A stretch of DNA of 64,000 nucleotides from Opitutaceae bacterium (GTDB taxonomy: Bacteria > Verrucomicrobiota > Verrucomicrobiia > Opitutales > Opitutaceae). The stretch spans positions 310,001 through 374,000 of the forward strand of contig JABTUS010000002.1 of assembly GCA_015075305.1 (NCBI GenBank). The letters are read 5' to 3'. The translations under genes were made by a program, and so were the position numbers. The notes under the pieces are model-generated. The model made no database searches. It saw only the letters and a list, made by a program, of their open reading frames with translations, and was not told where the DNA came from. Shown piece by piece: positions 51,582 through 61,563 of this stretch; position 1 is the stretch's first letter; every line of letters begins with the position of its first letter.

Positions 51582-53483
51582 ATGCAGGATGCATCGCCTC
51601 CCGAAGCGCCATCGGATCAGCCCTCCAACTGGGCGCTGATACGCCGCTTGTGGGGACTCGCGTGGCGATACCGCGCCCGATGCTTCCAGGTTCTCTCCCT
51701 CCAGCTGGTTCTTCTGACGCTGGGACTGAGCGGACTGGGTCTGACGGGGCTCGGGATCGACTACATCCGCTATGTGATTGCGCGCGATCACCCGGCTGAG
51801 GGAGTGCCGGCGGCTGCGTTTCCCCACGCAAGATTCGGCCTGCAACTGTCGCAGTCGATGTCACCGCTCCTGGTGATTCTCATGGTTGCGGGATGCATTC
51901 TGGCCTTCGCGATGGTGCGCGCCTTCCTCAACTACACCTACACTGTCGCGATCAACCGCCTCGTGCAGCAGCGCCTGGTCGTCGATCTTCGATCCGAGAT
52001 ATACGACAAGCTTCAGCGACTGAGCTTCCGCTTCTTCGACGCCAACACCACCGGCTCGATCATCACGCGTGTCACGGGTGATGTCCAGAGTGTGCGCATG
52101 TTCGTGGACCAGGTGCTCATTCAGAGCCTGATCATGCTGATTTCACTCACCGTCTACATCGTCTACATGTCGAGCCTGCACGTGAGGCTCACACTCGCCT
52201 GTCTGGCGACGACGCCGATCCTGTGGCTGATGTCCATGTCCTTTTCGCGCAAGATCCAGCCCGCATACGCGAAGAATCGCACACTCGTCGAAAAAATGGT
52301 GCAAACCCTGGCGGAAAGCGTTCAGGGGATTCAGGTGACAAAGGGCTTCGGGCGGGAGGCGGAGGATCGCGCCCGTTTCGAGGCCGCAAACCAAGCGGTG
52401 CTGGAGCAGCAGCACAGCATCTTCTGGCGGGTGAGCCTGTTCTCCCCTGCGGTCGGATTGCTGACGCGCGTGAACATGATCGTCCTGCTGGGGTATGGCG
52501 GCTGGCTGGTGATCGACGGCCAGTTGCCGCTGGGCACCGGACTCATCGTCTTTGCCGGCCTGCTGGAGCAGTTCTCCGGCCAGGTGAACCAGGTGGCCAA
52601 TGTCGTGAACAGCGTTCAGCAGTCGCTGATCGGCGCGCGCCGCGTGTTTGAGATACTGGATGCATCGGTTGATGTGACTGACCGGCCCGGCGCCATTGCA
52701 CGGCCAAAGCTCGCGGGCGGGGTGCGGTTTGAGAACGTGACCTTCGCCTACAATGGCATAGAGCCCGTGCTGCGCGGTGTAAGCCTCGATGTGAAGGCCG
52801 GCCAGTGCGTGGCCATCCTGGGGGCGACGGGGGCCGGGAAGAGCGTGCTGATGAGCCTCATTCCGCGATTCTGGGATCCCAGTTCCGGCAGGGTCCTCAT
52901 CGATGGAATCGACGTGCGCGATCTCCGCGTGGACGATTTGCGGCGCAACATCGGCCTGGTGTTCCAGGAAAGCTTCCTCTTCTCAAACACCATCGCGTCC
53001 AACATCGCCTTCGGACATCCCGGGGCGACGCAGGCGCAGATCGAAAAGGCGGCGCGCATTGCGGCGGCACATGAGTTCATCATGAATCTGCCGAATGGAT
53101 ACGAAACCGTCCTCGGCGAGAGCGGAAAGAGCCTCTCGGGAGGACAGCGGCAGAGGCTCGCCATCGCCCGTGCGGTGCTGCTCGAGCCGTCGATTCTGCT
53201 GCTCGACGATCCGACTGCAGCCATCGACAGCGAGACGGAGCACGAGATCTTTGAGGCGCTTGACCGCGCCATCGCCGGCCGTACCACGTTCATCGTCGCC
53301 CACCGGCTGAGCACCCTGAGGCGCGCGGATTTCATCATCGTGATGGAAAACGGCCGGATCGTGCAGCAGGGCACGCACGATGAGCTCATGCGTGTGTCCG
53401 GTCCTTACCGTCGCGTGGCAAACCTTCAGCTCCTGGATGGGCGCGAACTCCAGCAGCAAACCCTGGCACAGTCGAGGATCTGA
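51582..53483 (+). CDS. ABC exporter half-transporter with degenerate ATPase site
   Basis: 633 aa; six membrane helices in the first 330 residues, then an NBD: Walker A GATGAGKSVL, Q-loop LVFQESFLFSNTI, signature SLSGGQRQRLAIARAVL, Walker B SILLLDDPTAAID, H-loop IVAHRLST. The catalytic Glu after the Walker B Asp is Asp (DD instead of DE). The start is ATG 51582; an upstream GTG at 51570 is possible. The stop is 3 bases before the partner gene. Together they form a heterodimeric exporter of the BmrCD/TM287-288 kind, for drugs or lipids. Confidence 0.9.
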   Translation: MQDASPPEAPSDQPSNWALIRRLWGLAWRYRARCFQVLSLQLVLLTLGLSGLGLTGLGIDYIRYVIARDHPAEGVPAAAFPHARFGLQLSQSMSPLLVILMVAGCILAFAMVRAFLNYTYTVAINRLVQQRLVVDLRSEIYDKLQRLSFRFFDANTTGSIITRVTGDVQSVRMFVDQVLIQSLIMLISLTVYIVYMSSLHVRLTLACLATTPILWLMSMSFSRKIQPAYAKNRTLVEKMVQTLAESVQGIQVTKGFGREAEDRARFEAANQAVLEQQHSIFWRVSLFSPAVGLLTRVNMIVLLGYGGWLVIDGQLPLGTGLIVFAGLLEQFSGQVNQVANVVNSVQQSLIGARRVFEILDASVDVTDRPGAIARPKLAGGVRFENVTFAYNGIEPVLRGVSLDVKAGQCVAILGATGAGKSVLMSLIPRFWDPSSGRVLIDGIDVRDLRVDDLRRNIGLVFQESFLFSNTIASNIAFGHPGATQAQIEKAARIAAAHEFIMNLPNGYETVLGESGKSLSGGQRQRLAIARAVLLEPSILLLDDPTAAIDSETEHEIFEALDRAIAGRTTFIVAHRLSTLRRADFIIVMENGRIVQQGTHDELMRVSGPYRRVANLQLLDGRELQQQTLAQSRI

Positions 53484-53486
53484 CCC

Positions 53487-55412
53487 ATGCGACGCTCCAG
53501 CCTGAAGCCCGTCGACACGAGTCCGCAGTCACCGATTCAGCCGGGAAAGCCGCTGTCATTGATTCAGCGCGTGCGGGAAAGCGATGATGACGAGGATCAG
53601 TTCCGCCCGCTGGAGTGGAGCCTGATCCGCCGGCTCCTGCATTACACGCGGCCTGTGAAGCGGAAGATGGCGACGCTGGCGGTAATGACGATAATCCGCT
53701 CAGCGCAGCTTCCAGCGCTGCCATGGCTTGTGTCGGTGGCGATTGGAAGAATCGGACAGGGCTCGATAACACTGGCTGACTCGTCCGGCCTGGTGTCAGC
53801 CCTGGTGGCGTACGGGGTGCTGGCGCTGTCCACCGACTTCATATTTCACTTCCGCCAGCGTCTGGCGCTCGAGGTGGGCGAGACGGTTGTCAATGGCCTG
53901 CGCTCCGAGATTTTTTCGAAGGTGCAGCGTCAGCCGATGAGTTTCTTCAATCGCGTGAAGCTCGGGAGGATTCTCAGTCGTGTCACCAGTGACGTGGAAT
54001 CCCTGCGCGTCGGTATTCAGGACGTGCTCTTCGTCTCGCTGATCCAGGTCGGACAGATGCTGTTCACCGCCGTGATCATGGCCTGGTGCGACTGGGTGCT
54101 GTTCCTGGTGGTTGTCGCCATGGCCCCGATACTGTGGTCCATCAACCGGCGGTTCCATCTCCGGCTGAGCCGGCTTTCCCGCGCGTCGCACGAGAGCTTC
54201 AGCCGAGTCACCGCAACGCTTGCGGAGTCGGTCAACGGCATCCGGGTGACGCAGGGTTTCGTGCGACAGGAGACGAACTCCGGGCTATTCAGGAATCTTC
54301 TTGCCGATCACTCCCGCTACAACATCGCGCTCGCGCAGACGTCGGCGCGGCTGATTCCGCTGCTTGAACTCAACAGCCAGTTCTTCATCGCGATACTGCT
54401 TCTTCTCGGGGGATGGCGGACATTCCATGGGTACATGGGAATCCAGGACCTCATCCAGTTTTTCTTCATGGCGAACTACTTTTTCTCGCCCATCCAGACG
54501 ATTGGAACCCAGTTCAACCAGGCGCTGGTGGCGATGGCCGGGGCGGAGCGGGTCTTCCGGCTCGTGGATTCGCCGCCGGACTGGACGGATGCGGACGATG
54601 CCGTGCCTCTGGCTGATCCGCGGCGCGCCGCCGAAGCGGACGGGACGCATCCCGGTTCCGCGAAGGCATGGGGAGCGCGGGTCGAGTTCAGAAGCGTGAT
54701 GTTCGGCTACACGCCTGAGCGGCGCGTGCTGCATGACATCAACTTCGTGGCCGAGCCCGGACAGACGATCGCGCTTGTGGGGCACACCGGAAGCGGCAAG
54801 AGCTCGATCATCAGCCTCGTCGCGAAATTCTACCTGCCCACGGCGGGGGAGGTCCTGATTGACGGCAGGGAGATTCGCACGCTGACGAGTCAGTCGCTGC
54901 ATCACCAGATGGGCATGGTGCAGCAGCAGAACTTTCTGTTCAGCGGCACGGTGATCGACAACATCCGCCTTGCAAAGCCCGACGCGACGGACGAGGAGGT
55001 CAGGGCCGCGGCTGCGAGTCTCGACTGTCTGGACATCCTCGAGGCGCTTCCCCAGGGCCTGCACACGGAGGTGGGCGAGCGGGGTGCCGGACTTTCAGTC
55101 GGGCAGCGTCAACTGGTGTGCTTCACCCGCGCGTTTCTTGCGGATCCGCGGATCCTGATCCTTGACGAAGCCACCAGCTCAATCGACGCCGTCACGGAGG
55201 CGCGCCTGCAGAAGGCCCTCCTCGCGCTGCTCGTCGGACGCACGAGCTTCGTCGTGGCGCATCGCCTGAGCACCATTCGCAGTGCGGATCTGGTGCTCGT
55301 TCTTGATCAGGGCCGCATCATTGAAAGAGGTCGCCATCAGGACCTCATGGCGCAAAAGGGTCATTACGCGGCGCTGTACGAGCAGTTCGTGCGGGTTGAC
55401 GACCCCTCCTGA
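53487..55412 (+). CDS. ABC exporter half-transporter, partner subunit
   Basis: 641 aa with a membrane domain in residues about 50-370 and an NBD: Walker A GHTGSGKSSIISLVAKF, Q-loop MVQQQNFLFSGTV, Walker B ILILDEATSSID, H-loop VVAHRLST. The signature is LSVGQRQL and not LSGGQ. It pairs with the degenerate Walker B of the first subunit, so one ATP site of the dimer is catalytic and one is not. A poorly conserved insertion (DPRRAAEADGTHPGSAKAWG) lies between TMD and NBD. Confidence 0.9.
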   Translation: MRRSSLKPVDTSPQSPIQPGKPLSLIQRVRESDDDEDQFRPLEWSLIRRLLHYTRPVKRKMATLAVMTIIRSAQLPALPWLVSVAIGRIGQGSITLADSSGLVSALVAYGVLALSTDFIFHFRQRLALEVGETVVNGLRSEIFSKVQRQPMSFFNRVKLGRILSRVTSDVESLRVGIQDVLFVSLIQVGQMLFTAVIMAWCDWVLFLVVVAMAPILWSINRRFHLRLSRLSRASHESFSRVTATLAESVNGIRVTQGFVRQETNSGLFRNLLADHSRYNIALAQTSARLIPLLELNSQFFIAILLLLGGWRTFHGYMGIQDLIQFFFMANYFFSPIQTIGTQFNQALVAMAGAERVFRLVDSPPDWTDADDAVPLADPRRAAEADGTHPGSAKAWGARVEFRSVMFGYTPERRVLHDINFVAEPGQTIALVGHTGSGKSSIISLVAKFYLPTAGEVLIDGREIRTLTSQSLHHQMGMVQQQNFLFSGTVIDNIRLAKPDATDEEVRAAAASLDCLDILEALPQGLHTEVGERGAGLSVGQRQLVCFTRAFLADPRILILDEATSSIDAVTEARLQKALLALLVGRTSFVVAHRLSTIRSADLVLVLDQGRIIERGRHQDLMAQKGHYAALYEQFVRVDDPS

Positions 55413-55541
55413 GGCAAAGCGCCGCGGACGTCAACCCCCCGAAACGCTGACTTGCAAAACTTTTCTCCTCTGAAAACCGGCGAAACGCCGATGAGAAAGT
55501 CATTGCTTTCCCTCTGACCGGGTCTATTGCTCAAAACCGAT

Positions 55542-55802
55542 ATGGCTAAACGCAAACCCAACGCTGCCTTCCTGAAACCGGTTCAGCCCGATGACGCTCT
55601 CGCGGCGGTTGTCGGCTCGAAACCGTTGCCTCGCACAGAACTCACCAAAAAACTCTGGGACTATATCAAGAAAAATGGCCTCCAGGACAAAAAGGTGAGG
55701 ACTCAAATCAATGCTGACGACAAACTCAAAGCCGTGTTCAACGGCAAGAAGTCCGTCAGCATGTTTGAAATGACGAAACTCGTCTCGGGACACCTGAAGT
55801 AA
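55542..55802 (+). CDS. SWIB/MDM2-domain protein
   Basis: 86 aa; almost all of it is one SWIB domain: FLKPVQPDDALAAVVG, LPRTELTKKLWDYIKKNGLQDKK, INADDKLKAVFNGKKSVSMFEMTKLVSGHL. In eukaryotes the domain sits in chromatin-remodelling complexes; small free-standing forms are known in Chlamydiae and relatives and are proposed to act with DNA or topoisomerase. The role here is inferred from the family only. Start ATG 55542; a strong terminator follows. Confidence 0.9.
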   Translation: MAKRKPNAAFLKPVQPDDALAAVVGSKPLPRTELTKKLWDYIKKNGLQDKKVRTQINADDKLKAVFNGKKSVSMFEMTKLVSGHLK

Positions 55803-55826
55803 GCGACATCAAATTCGTTCTTTCCA

Positions 55827-55859
55827 AACCGCCCTTGGAGACTGGGGCGGTTTTTTTTG
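55827..55859 (+). terminator. Rho-independent terminator
   Basis: Stem AAACCGCCC / GGGCGGTTT (loop TTGGAGACTG) with eight T, 25 bases after the SWIB stop. Confidence 0.9.
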
Positions 55860-55890
55860 CGTCAGTGTCCGCAGGGAAAGCAGGGACAAC

Positions 55891-56475
55891 TCAATCCGTC
55901 GTGCCGACAAATCTGACCTTCGGCCGGGAATTGATGCCCTCGATCTCGAGGAAGAAACTTCCAAACGTGCCGGGTTTGACCTTCACGAGACGAGGACGAT
56001 GATCGGGAGGCGAGACATAGGTCCCGCTCACGACCTGCCACTTCTGGCCGTTGCCAAGCACAAGGACCGTGCCTTCACGCCAGCCCGCGAAGGTTCCGGT
56101 CAACTCAGTCTCAAGCGTCTCATACTCGATCGTGGTGCCCGGGGTCAGCTTGATTCTGCGAAGCCAGCTCTTGCCGGAAACCTCCGGTGAAGCTGGCGGG
56201 CGATGGCTCTCACTCCGTGACTGGGATGCGAGCGCCGCCGATTCACCGCCCACAGGCGCAGGACGGGCCTGTGATCTTTCGCGGCTCTCCGACTTGAAGG
56301 CCTGCACCAAGGCATCCAGACGTGATCGTTCTGCTGCCGTCAGCTTTTCGAGCCCGGCCGAGGTGAAGTCCTCCGGTGAAAGCCGGCTGCTAAACGAGTC
56401 CTTGGGAGCCGCGCCGAGCGAGGCGGTGGCCGCGATGCCGGCGACAAACAGGCGGACCTTCGTCAAGTTGTTCAC
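55891..56475 (-). CDS. Exported protein of unknown function
   Basis: 194 aa with a signal peptide (VRLFVAGIAATASLGAAP). The first half is a charged linker (LTAAERSRLDALVQAFKSESRERSQ); the second is a small beta domain (YETLETELTGTFAGWREGTVLVLGNGQKWQVVSGTY, VKVKPGTFGSFFLEIEGINSRPKVRFVG). I recall related domains in exported proteins of Verrucomicrobiota but no function. Likely periplasmic. Confidence 0.6.
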   Translation of the reverse strand: MNNLTKVRLFVAGIAATASLGAAPKDSFSSRLSPEDFTSAGLEKLTAAERSRLDALVQAFKSESRERSQARPAPVGGESAALASQSRSESHRPPASPEVSGKSWLRRIKLTPGTTIEYETLETELTGTFAGWREGTVLVLGNGQKWQVVSGTYVSPPDHRPRLVKVKPGTFGSFFLEIEGINSRPKVRFVGTTD

Positions 56476-56749
56476 AGGTCGATGATCGGACGAAAATTTT
56501 TCGGCCGAAAGCAGAAAAGCGACCGGGGCTTCACGGCTTCAGAGCCTGGGGATTGAAATGCATCGGCGCACATGCGCCCGCCCGTTTCACGATTCTTTTC
56601 CACCGGCAAATCCGACATGCACCTGAAGTTCCTGGCCGATGGCACGATTTTATTCCCCATCCGAAACTCCGCGCTTGCCAATGAAAATGACGGAAGGTCA
56701 ATTGGTCCGACCGTTTTGCGCAAAACTCACCTTGTAGTACCTTAGCCGC

Positions 56750-57232
56750 ATGGCCGGTCGACTCACATCCCTCCTGCATCCGTCGCGAATCTCCCTGAAC
56801 ATTCAGGCCTCAAAACGCACGGTTGCGATACACGAGGTGGCCCGTTTGCTGGAGGGCTTTCCGGCGGTCACGAATTTTCAGGGCTTCTACAACGAGCTGC
56901 TCGCCCGCGAGCGGCTCGATACCACGTATCTGGGCAATGAGATAGCCCTGCCACATGCCCGCACGGAACATGTGCAATCGATAGTGATGTCCGTCGGGCG
57001 GAGCGACAACGGGGTGCTCTTCGAGAACTGCAACCAGAACGTCAGGCTGCTTTTTGTCCTGGGTACTCCGAAGTCGAACCCCGGCGACTATCTCCTGGTT
57101 GTCAGCGCGCTGTGCCGGATGCTGAAGGAGCCGGGCAATCGCGAGGCGCTTATTCGCGCGGCCACGCCCGAGGATTTCATCGAGGCCATCCGGGCTGCCG
57201 AGTCACGCGTGCAGACCCCTGCGGGTGTTTGA
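56750..57232 (+). CDS. PTS EIIA-like (PtsN-type) protein
   Basis: 160 aa. The EIIA-fructose/nitrogen fold is seen with the phosphorylatable His in NEIALPHARTEHV and the downstream LFVLGTPKSNPGDYLLVVSALCRMLKE. PtsN-type proteins regulate metabolism and potassium transport in response to the nitrogen PTS; no EI or HPr is adjacent. The first methionine fits the family. Alone in its orientation, with the divergent exported gene upstream. Confidence 0.85.
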   Translation: MAGRLTSLLHPSRISLNIQASKRTVAIHEVARLLEGFPAVTNFQGFYNELLARERLDTTYLGNEIALPHARTEHVQSIVMSVGRSDNGVLFENCNQNVRLLFVLGTPKSNPGDYLLVVSALCRMLKEPGNREALIRAATPEDFIEAIRAAESRVQTPAGV

Positions 57233-57337
57233 ATTGTCGGGTGTTTGCGGGCCCCTGCCTGGTGAAGACCGCTGCATGTTCGGCGCGGCCGCCGGCATTT
57301 GCGGATGACAGCTCGCTCGATCTCAATCGGCAGCGCC

Positions 57338-57541
57338 TCAATAGTGCGGTGGAGTTTCCCGCGCGGGGAAATTTTCGCCATCACTGACTGCAGACTGCAG
57401 CCGATCGCGCAACGATGACGATTCCCGACGAAGCCGATCAATCTCCTCGTGCAGCGCCAGCATGGCCTTGTCCTGGGCGGCGACGTGTTTCTCGAGCCAG
57501 GCGATGCGCTCCTCCAGGCGATCAACGCGTTCGGGTGACAT
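57338..57541 (-). CDS. slyX: SlyX-like coiled-coil protein
   Basis: 67 aa: VDRLEERIAWLEKHVAAQDKAMLALHEEIDRLRRESSSLRDRLQ is a continuous coiled coil, typical of SlyX, whose function is unclear. ATG 57541 chosen for family length; it lies 20 bases inside the upstream response-regulator gene, so they are translationally coupled. Confidence 0.75.
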   Translation of the reverse strand: MSPERVDRLEERIAWLEKHVAAQDKAMLALHEEIDRLRRESSSLRDRLQSAVSDGENFPARETPPHY

Positions 57542-58136
57542 TGGGTCCGGAATTCCCCCGGGCATTCCGGGTTTTCAGCTTCTGGAGTTCAGGGGCGATC
57601 ACGCGCGCATAACAATCCGGGCAGACGGAGTGGCTGAACTCCGATCCGGTCCGCGCATTGATATAGGTCTCGATCTGCTGCCAGTAGTTGCTGTCATCGC
57701 GCACCTTCTTGCAGTAGGAACAGATCGGAAGGAAAGCCTCGAGTTGCCGCACCTGAGTGGTGAAACGCAGGATGCGCTCAGCCACCCGCAACCGCATCCA
57801 CAATTCCGTCAGATTGATGGGTTTTGTGAGGAAGTCGTCGACGCCAGCCTCAGTCGCCTCCCGCTGGTTGATCTCATCGGCTGAGTGAGCCGTGAGCAGG
57901 ATGAAGTAGGTGTATTCAACATTCGTCCGCGAGCGGATCCGCCGCACCAGTTGAAGGCCGTCCATCTGTGGCATCGTCCAGTCGCTGACCACGACCCGCG
58001 GTGGCTCCGGATCGCCGAGCAGGGGCAATGCCTCCTCACCGTGGGCTGCCTCCACGATCTCATGACCGAGTTTTTGCAGCGCTTGAACCAGGATTTTGCG
58101 GGACGTGGTGTCGTCCTCAACAGCGAGAACCTTCAT
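57522..58136 (-). CDS. Response regulator with C-terminal four-Cys domain
   Basis: 204 aa from ATG 58136. The receiver domain (residues 1-125) is complete: VEDD acidic pocket, phosphoacceptor Asp in VVVSDWTMPQMDG, Thr in ILLTA, Lys in FLTKPI. After a helix (LTELWMRLRVAERILRFTTQVRQLE) follows a short domain with two Cys pairs, PICSYCKKVRDDSNYWQQIETYI and CPDCYARV. The same module ends PAS and GGDEF proteins in many bacteria and probably binds zinc; it is not a known output domain. No kinase is adjacent. Confidence 0.85.
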   Translation of the reverse strand: MKVLAVEDDTTSRKILVQALQKLGHEIVEAAHGEEALPLLGDPEPPRVVVSDWTMPQMDGLQLVRRIRSRTNVEYTYFILLTAHSADEINQREATEAGVDDFLTKPINLTELWMRLRVAERILRFTTQVRQLEAFLPICSYCKKVRDDSNYWQQIETYINARTGSEFSHSVCPDCYARVIAPELQKLKTRNARGNSGPNVTRTR

Positions 58137-58232
58137 TCTGTTCTTCCGGATTTTGCGGGCACATCGATCGCAGGCGAGCAAAACTCCGTAACTGCAAACC
58201 CTCCGTCCACCCCGCCTCGCCGCCGTCTTGCG

Positions 58233-60446
58233 TCAAGCGTCAAGCAGAGCAGCGAGTTCGTTGCCGCTGGTGACGGGCGCACGGCACGCAAAATTTTCGC
58301 AAACGTAGGCGGATGCGCGGCCATCCTGCGGCGCCATCCCGGCCATCCACGGCGCGCGCTCCGCCAGCCAGCGCTGCCCCTCTGCGCCATCCGCTGCGAG
58401 CACAATCATCGGTGGTCCAAGCGGACCCGGCAGCACGCCGGCGAGGGCTTGAAAGTCGGATGATCCAGGGGTGCCGGCGATGACGACATGACGTGGCGAA
58501 GCCAGAGCCCGCTCGACGGCAACCAGGAGACAGGGCAGCGCCTGAGGGTGCTGAGTCCAGCGCGCCTGGAAGGCATCAATCACCCGGAGAGCGCGATCGC
58601 GAAGTTCATCATTGTTCAGCGCACAGGCGAGTCGCAGCAAATTGCTGGCGGCGACGGAGCTGGCTGTCGGTTCCGCACCGTCATAGTCGTCCTTTATTCG
58701 AAGGACGAGATGCGGATCATCCCGAGGAGCCGAGAAATATCCACCGTGTGCGTCGTCCCAGAAAATCTCATCCTGAGTGCGCTGCAGTGCTTCGGCCCAC
58801 TGCAGCCAGCGGATTTCGAAGCATGCCTCATACAAGTCGAGCAATCCGGAGATCAGGAAGGCGTAATCCTCCGCAAAGCCGTGGCTCGCGCTTCGGCGCT
58901 CCCGGAACGCACGGAACAGGACACACTCCGCAGGATCGTACAGGTTCGACTGGATGAAAGCCGCCGCCGAGCGTGCCGCATCGAGGTAGGGCGTGGGACT
59001 TTCGGAAGCGGTGCCGTTCAATGCGCGGGCGGCGGTGTTTCGTTCAAGGGCGACATGGGCGCGTGCGAATGCCGAGATGGCCAGACCGTTCCAAGCCGTG
59101 ACAATCTTGTCGTCCAGATGCGGACGTGGGCGCCGTGCACGCTCGACACGCAACTTTTCCAGCACTGACCGCAGTCGCTGATCAAGCGTTTCCGGAGTGA
59201 ATCCAAGGTTCTTCGCCGTGCTGGAAAGCGACTGCTGCTGTGCAAGAATGTTCTTCCCACCGAACTCGTGATGGGGATCGAGTGCAGGCGGAACGTTGCC
59301 AGAGGCTTCAACGCCGAAATGGGCTGTGAGCAGCGCGGCATCCTCAGCGCCCGCGACCGCATTCAACTGCCCGGAGGTCCAGACGTAGAAGGCTCCCTCG
59401 GCATGCTCTGGATTGTCTCTGGAGATCTGGCTGTCGGCGTCCTCGGCTGAAAAGAAGGCGCCACCTGCATGGCGAAGGTCGCGCAGGAGGTAGTCGAGGG
59501 CATCGCGGGCGAGCCAGCCGTACCGTTCGTCACCGGTCGCCTGGCGGGCCTCGAGGTAGTTGCCGGCGATCTGCGCCTGATCATGGAGCATTTTCTCAAA
59601 ATGCGGCACGAACCAGCGTTCATCGACCGAGTAGCGATGAAATCCACCGCCGACGTGATCATGGATGCCGCCGCGCGCCATGCATTGCAGCGTGTGGGTT
59701 GCCATTCGCACCGCTTCGGAGCCCGTTTCCGAACGCGGACCCTGGACCGCCGCACAACGAAAAAGGAACGTGAGAACCGAGGCTCTGGGAAACTTCGGCG
59801 CACCGCCGAACCCCCCGTGCTCGGGATCAAAGTTCTCATAAAAATAACTGAAGGCGCGTTCAAAGGATTCCTGAGCTGTGGCGAGCAGATCCTTGCCGCC
59901 GGAGGCGGAACCTGCCGGCGGGCCGGCAGGAGCAGTGGCGGCATGCTCCTGAAGCAGGTCAATCGCCCGCACTCCTTCCGCGATGAATTTTCCGCGCGTG
60001 TCACTGTCGGCCCAGCCGTTTGCGACCGCTCGCAGGATCGTGGAAAATCCGGGGAGCCCCGCGCGATCTTCGGGAGGGAAATAAGTCCCGCCGAAAAACG
60101 GCTTCAGATCCGGGGTCAGCCATGCGCTGAGCGGCCAGCCGCCGCGCCCGGTGCGCGCCTGGACATAGGCCATGTACACGCGATCGACATCGGGCCGCTC
60201 CTCGCGATCCACCTTGATGGACACGAAGGATGCGTTCAGCAGGTCGGCCGTCCCCTGGCTTTCGAAGGACTCATGGGCCATCACATGACACCAGTGGCAG
60301 GTCGAATAGCCGATGCTCAGGAAGATGGGCTTGTTCTCCGAGCGCGCCCTCGCAAAGGCCTCATCGCCCCACTCCATCCAATCGACCGGATTTCCGGCAT
60401 GCTGCCGCAGGTACGGGGACAGCGCAGTGGCGAGGCGGTTGGACAC
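58233..60446 (-). CDS. Thioredoxin-domain/glycosidase-like protein YyaL
   Basis: 737 aa, the usual length of the YyaL/SPATA20 family (DUF255). The N-terminal thioredoxin-like domain starts [32 protein letters not shown] and carries CHWCHVM as redox site, plus [10 protein letters not shown]. The rest is an alpha/alpha toroid like N-acylglucosamine epimerases ([34 protein letters not shown] type). Biochemical function in bacteria is not settled. No signal peptide. Confidence 0.9.
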   Translation of the reverse strand: MSNRLATALSPYLRQHAGNPVDWMEWGDEAFARARSENKPIFLSIGYSTCHWCHVMAHESFESQGTADLLNASFVSIKVDREERPDVDRVYMAYVQARTGRGGWPLSAWLTPDLKPFFGGTYFPPEDRAGLPGFSTILRAVANGWADSDTRGKFIAEGVRAIDLLQEHAATAPAGPPAGSASGGKDLLATAQESFERAFSYFYENFDPEHGGFGGAPKFPRASVLTFLFRCAAVQGPRSETGSEAVRMATHTLQCMARGGIHDHVGGGFHRYSVDERWFVPHFEKMLHDQAQIAGNYLEARQATGDERYGWLARDALDYLLRDLRHAGGAFFSAEDADSQISRDNPEHAEGAFYVWTSGQLNAVAGAEDAALLTAHFGVEASGNVPPALDPHHEFGGKNILAQQQSLSSTAKNLGFTPETLDQRLRSVLEKLRVERARRPRPHLDDKIVTAWNGLAISAFARAHVALERNTAARALNGTASESPTPYLDAARSAAAFIQSNLYDPAECVLFRAFRERRSASHGFAEDYAFLISGLLDLYEACFEIRWLQWAEALQRTQDEIFWDDAHGGYFSAPRDDPHLVLRIKDDYDGAEPTASSVAASNLLRLACALNNDELRDRALRVIDAFQARWTQHPQALPCLLVAVERALASPRHVVIAGTPGSSDFQALAGVLPGPLGPPMIVLAADGAEGQRWLAERAPWMAGMAPQDGRASAYVCENFACRAPVTSGNELAALLDA

Positions 60447-60513
60447 GGTGCAGAAGGGGCGGCTTTCGGGATGTCAGCGCCCCCAGGTGAATCGGCTCGG
60501 TTCCACGCCTGGG

Positions 60514-61563
60514 CTACTGGCCGAGGACCCAGGAGAAAATCAAGGGAGCCACAATCGTGGCGTCGCTCTCGATGATGTACTTCGGCGTTTTCGCACCGAG
60601 TTTTCCCCAGGTGATCTTTTCGTTGGGAACCGCGCCGGAGTAGCTGCCATAGCTGGTGGTGGAGTCGCTGATCTGAGCGAAGTACCCCCAGAGCGGCACA
60701 CCGGTGCGCTGAAGATCCTGATGAAGCATCGGCACGACGCAGATTGGAAAATCGCCGGCAATGCCGCCGCCGATCTGGAAGAATCCGATCGAGCCTTCGC
60801 CGTTGCGAAGGGTTTTCGCTGTCTTCGTGTACCATTCCGCCAGCCAGGTCATGTACTCGATGCCCGTGCGCACCGTGTGCACGTTCTTTACGTCGCCGCT
60901 GATCACGTGACCGGCGTACATGTTTCCAAGTGTGGCGTCCTCCCAGCCGGGAACAATGATGGGCAGGTTCTTCTCCGACGCTGCGAGCAGCCACGAATTC
61001 TTCGGATCGATCTGGTAGCTCTTCCTCAGTTTGCCCGAGCGAAGGATCTTGTACATGAACTCATGCGGAAACCAGCGCTCGCCGGCGCGGTCGGCGGCGA
61101 CCCATTCCTCAAGAACCACTTTTTCGATGCGACGCATCGCCTCCTGCTCCGGAATGCAGGTGTCGGTGACGCGATTCATGTGACGCTCGAGGAGGGCCTG
61201 CTCGTCCTCGGAGGTCAGGTGCCGGTAGTGCGGCACGCGCTCATAGTAGTCGTGCGCCACGAGATTGAAGACGTCCTCCTCGAGATTGGCGCCCGTGCAG
61301 ACGATGGCGTGCACCTTGTCCCTGCGGATCATCTCGGCGAGCGAAATGCCAAGCTCGGCGGTGGACATCGCGCCTGCGAGGGTCACCAGCATCCTGCCGC
61401 CCGCCTTGAGGTGCGCCTCGTAGCCTTTCGCCGCATCAACCAGCGCGGCTGCGTTGAAATGGCGGTAATTCAGGGCGATGAATTTGGAGATGGGGCCCTT
61501 CGATCTGGCGAGGGCCGCGTTGATGTCCTCGGGTCGTTTCCTGGTGCTGCGTTTTGCCGTCAT
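60514..61563 (-). CDS. Deoxyhypusine synthase-like protein
   Basis: 349 aa from ATG 61563. Related to eukaryotic and archaeal deoxyhypusine synthase: NAD-binding blocks (MLVTLAGAMSTAELGISLAEMIRRDKVHAIVCTGANLEEDVFNLVAH), QIGGGIAGDFPICVVPML and the Lys of ITWGKLGAKTPKY, which aligns with the catalytic Lys of the human enzyme. Bacteria lack eIF5A, so members here more likely act on polyamines (homospermidine synthase-like); this is inference. It stands alone, divergent from the DMT transporter gene. Confidence 0.85.
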   Translation of the reverse strand: MTAKRSTRKRPEDINAALARSKGPISKFIALNYRHFNAAALVDAAKGYEAHLKAGGRMLVTLAGAMSTAELGISLAEMIRRDKVHAIVCTGANLEEDVFNLVAHDYYERVPHYRHLTSEDEQALLERHMNRVTDTCIPEQEAMRRIEKVVLEEWVAADRAGERWFPHEFMYKILRSGKLRKSYQIDPKNSWLLAASEKNLPIIVPGWEDATLGNMYAGHVISGDVKNVHTVRTGIEYMTWLAEWYTKTAKTLRNGEGSIGFFQIGGGIAGDFPICVVPMLHQDLQRTGVPLWGYFAQISDSTTSYGSYSGAVPNEKITWGKLGAKTPKYIIESDATIVAPLIFSWVLGQ

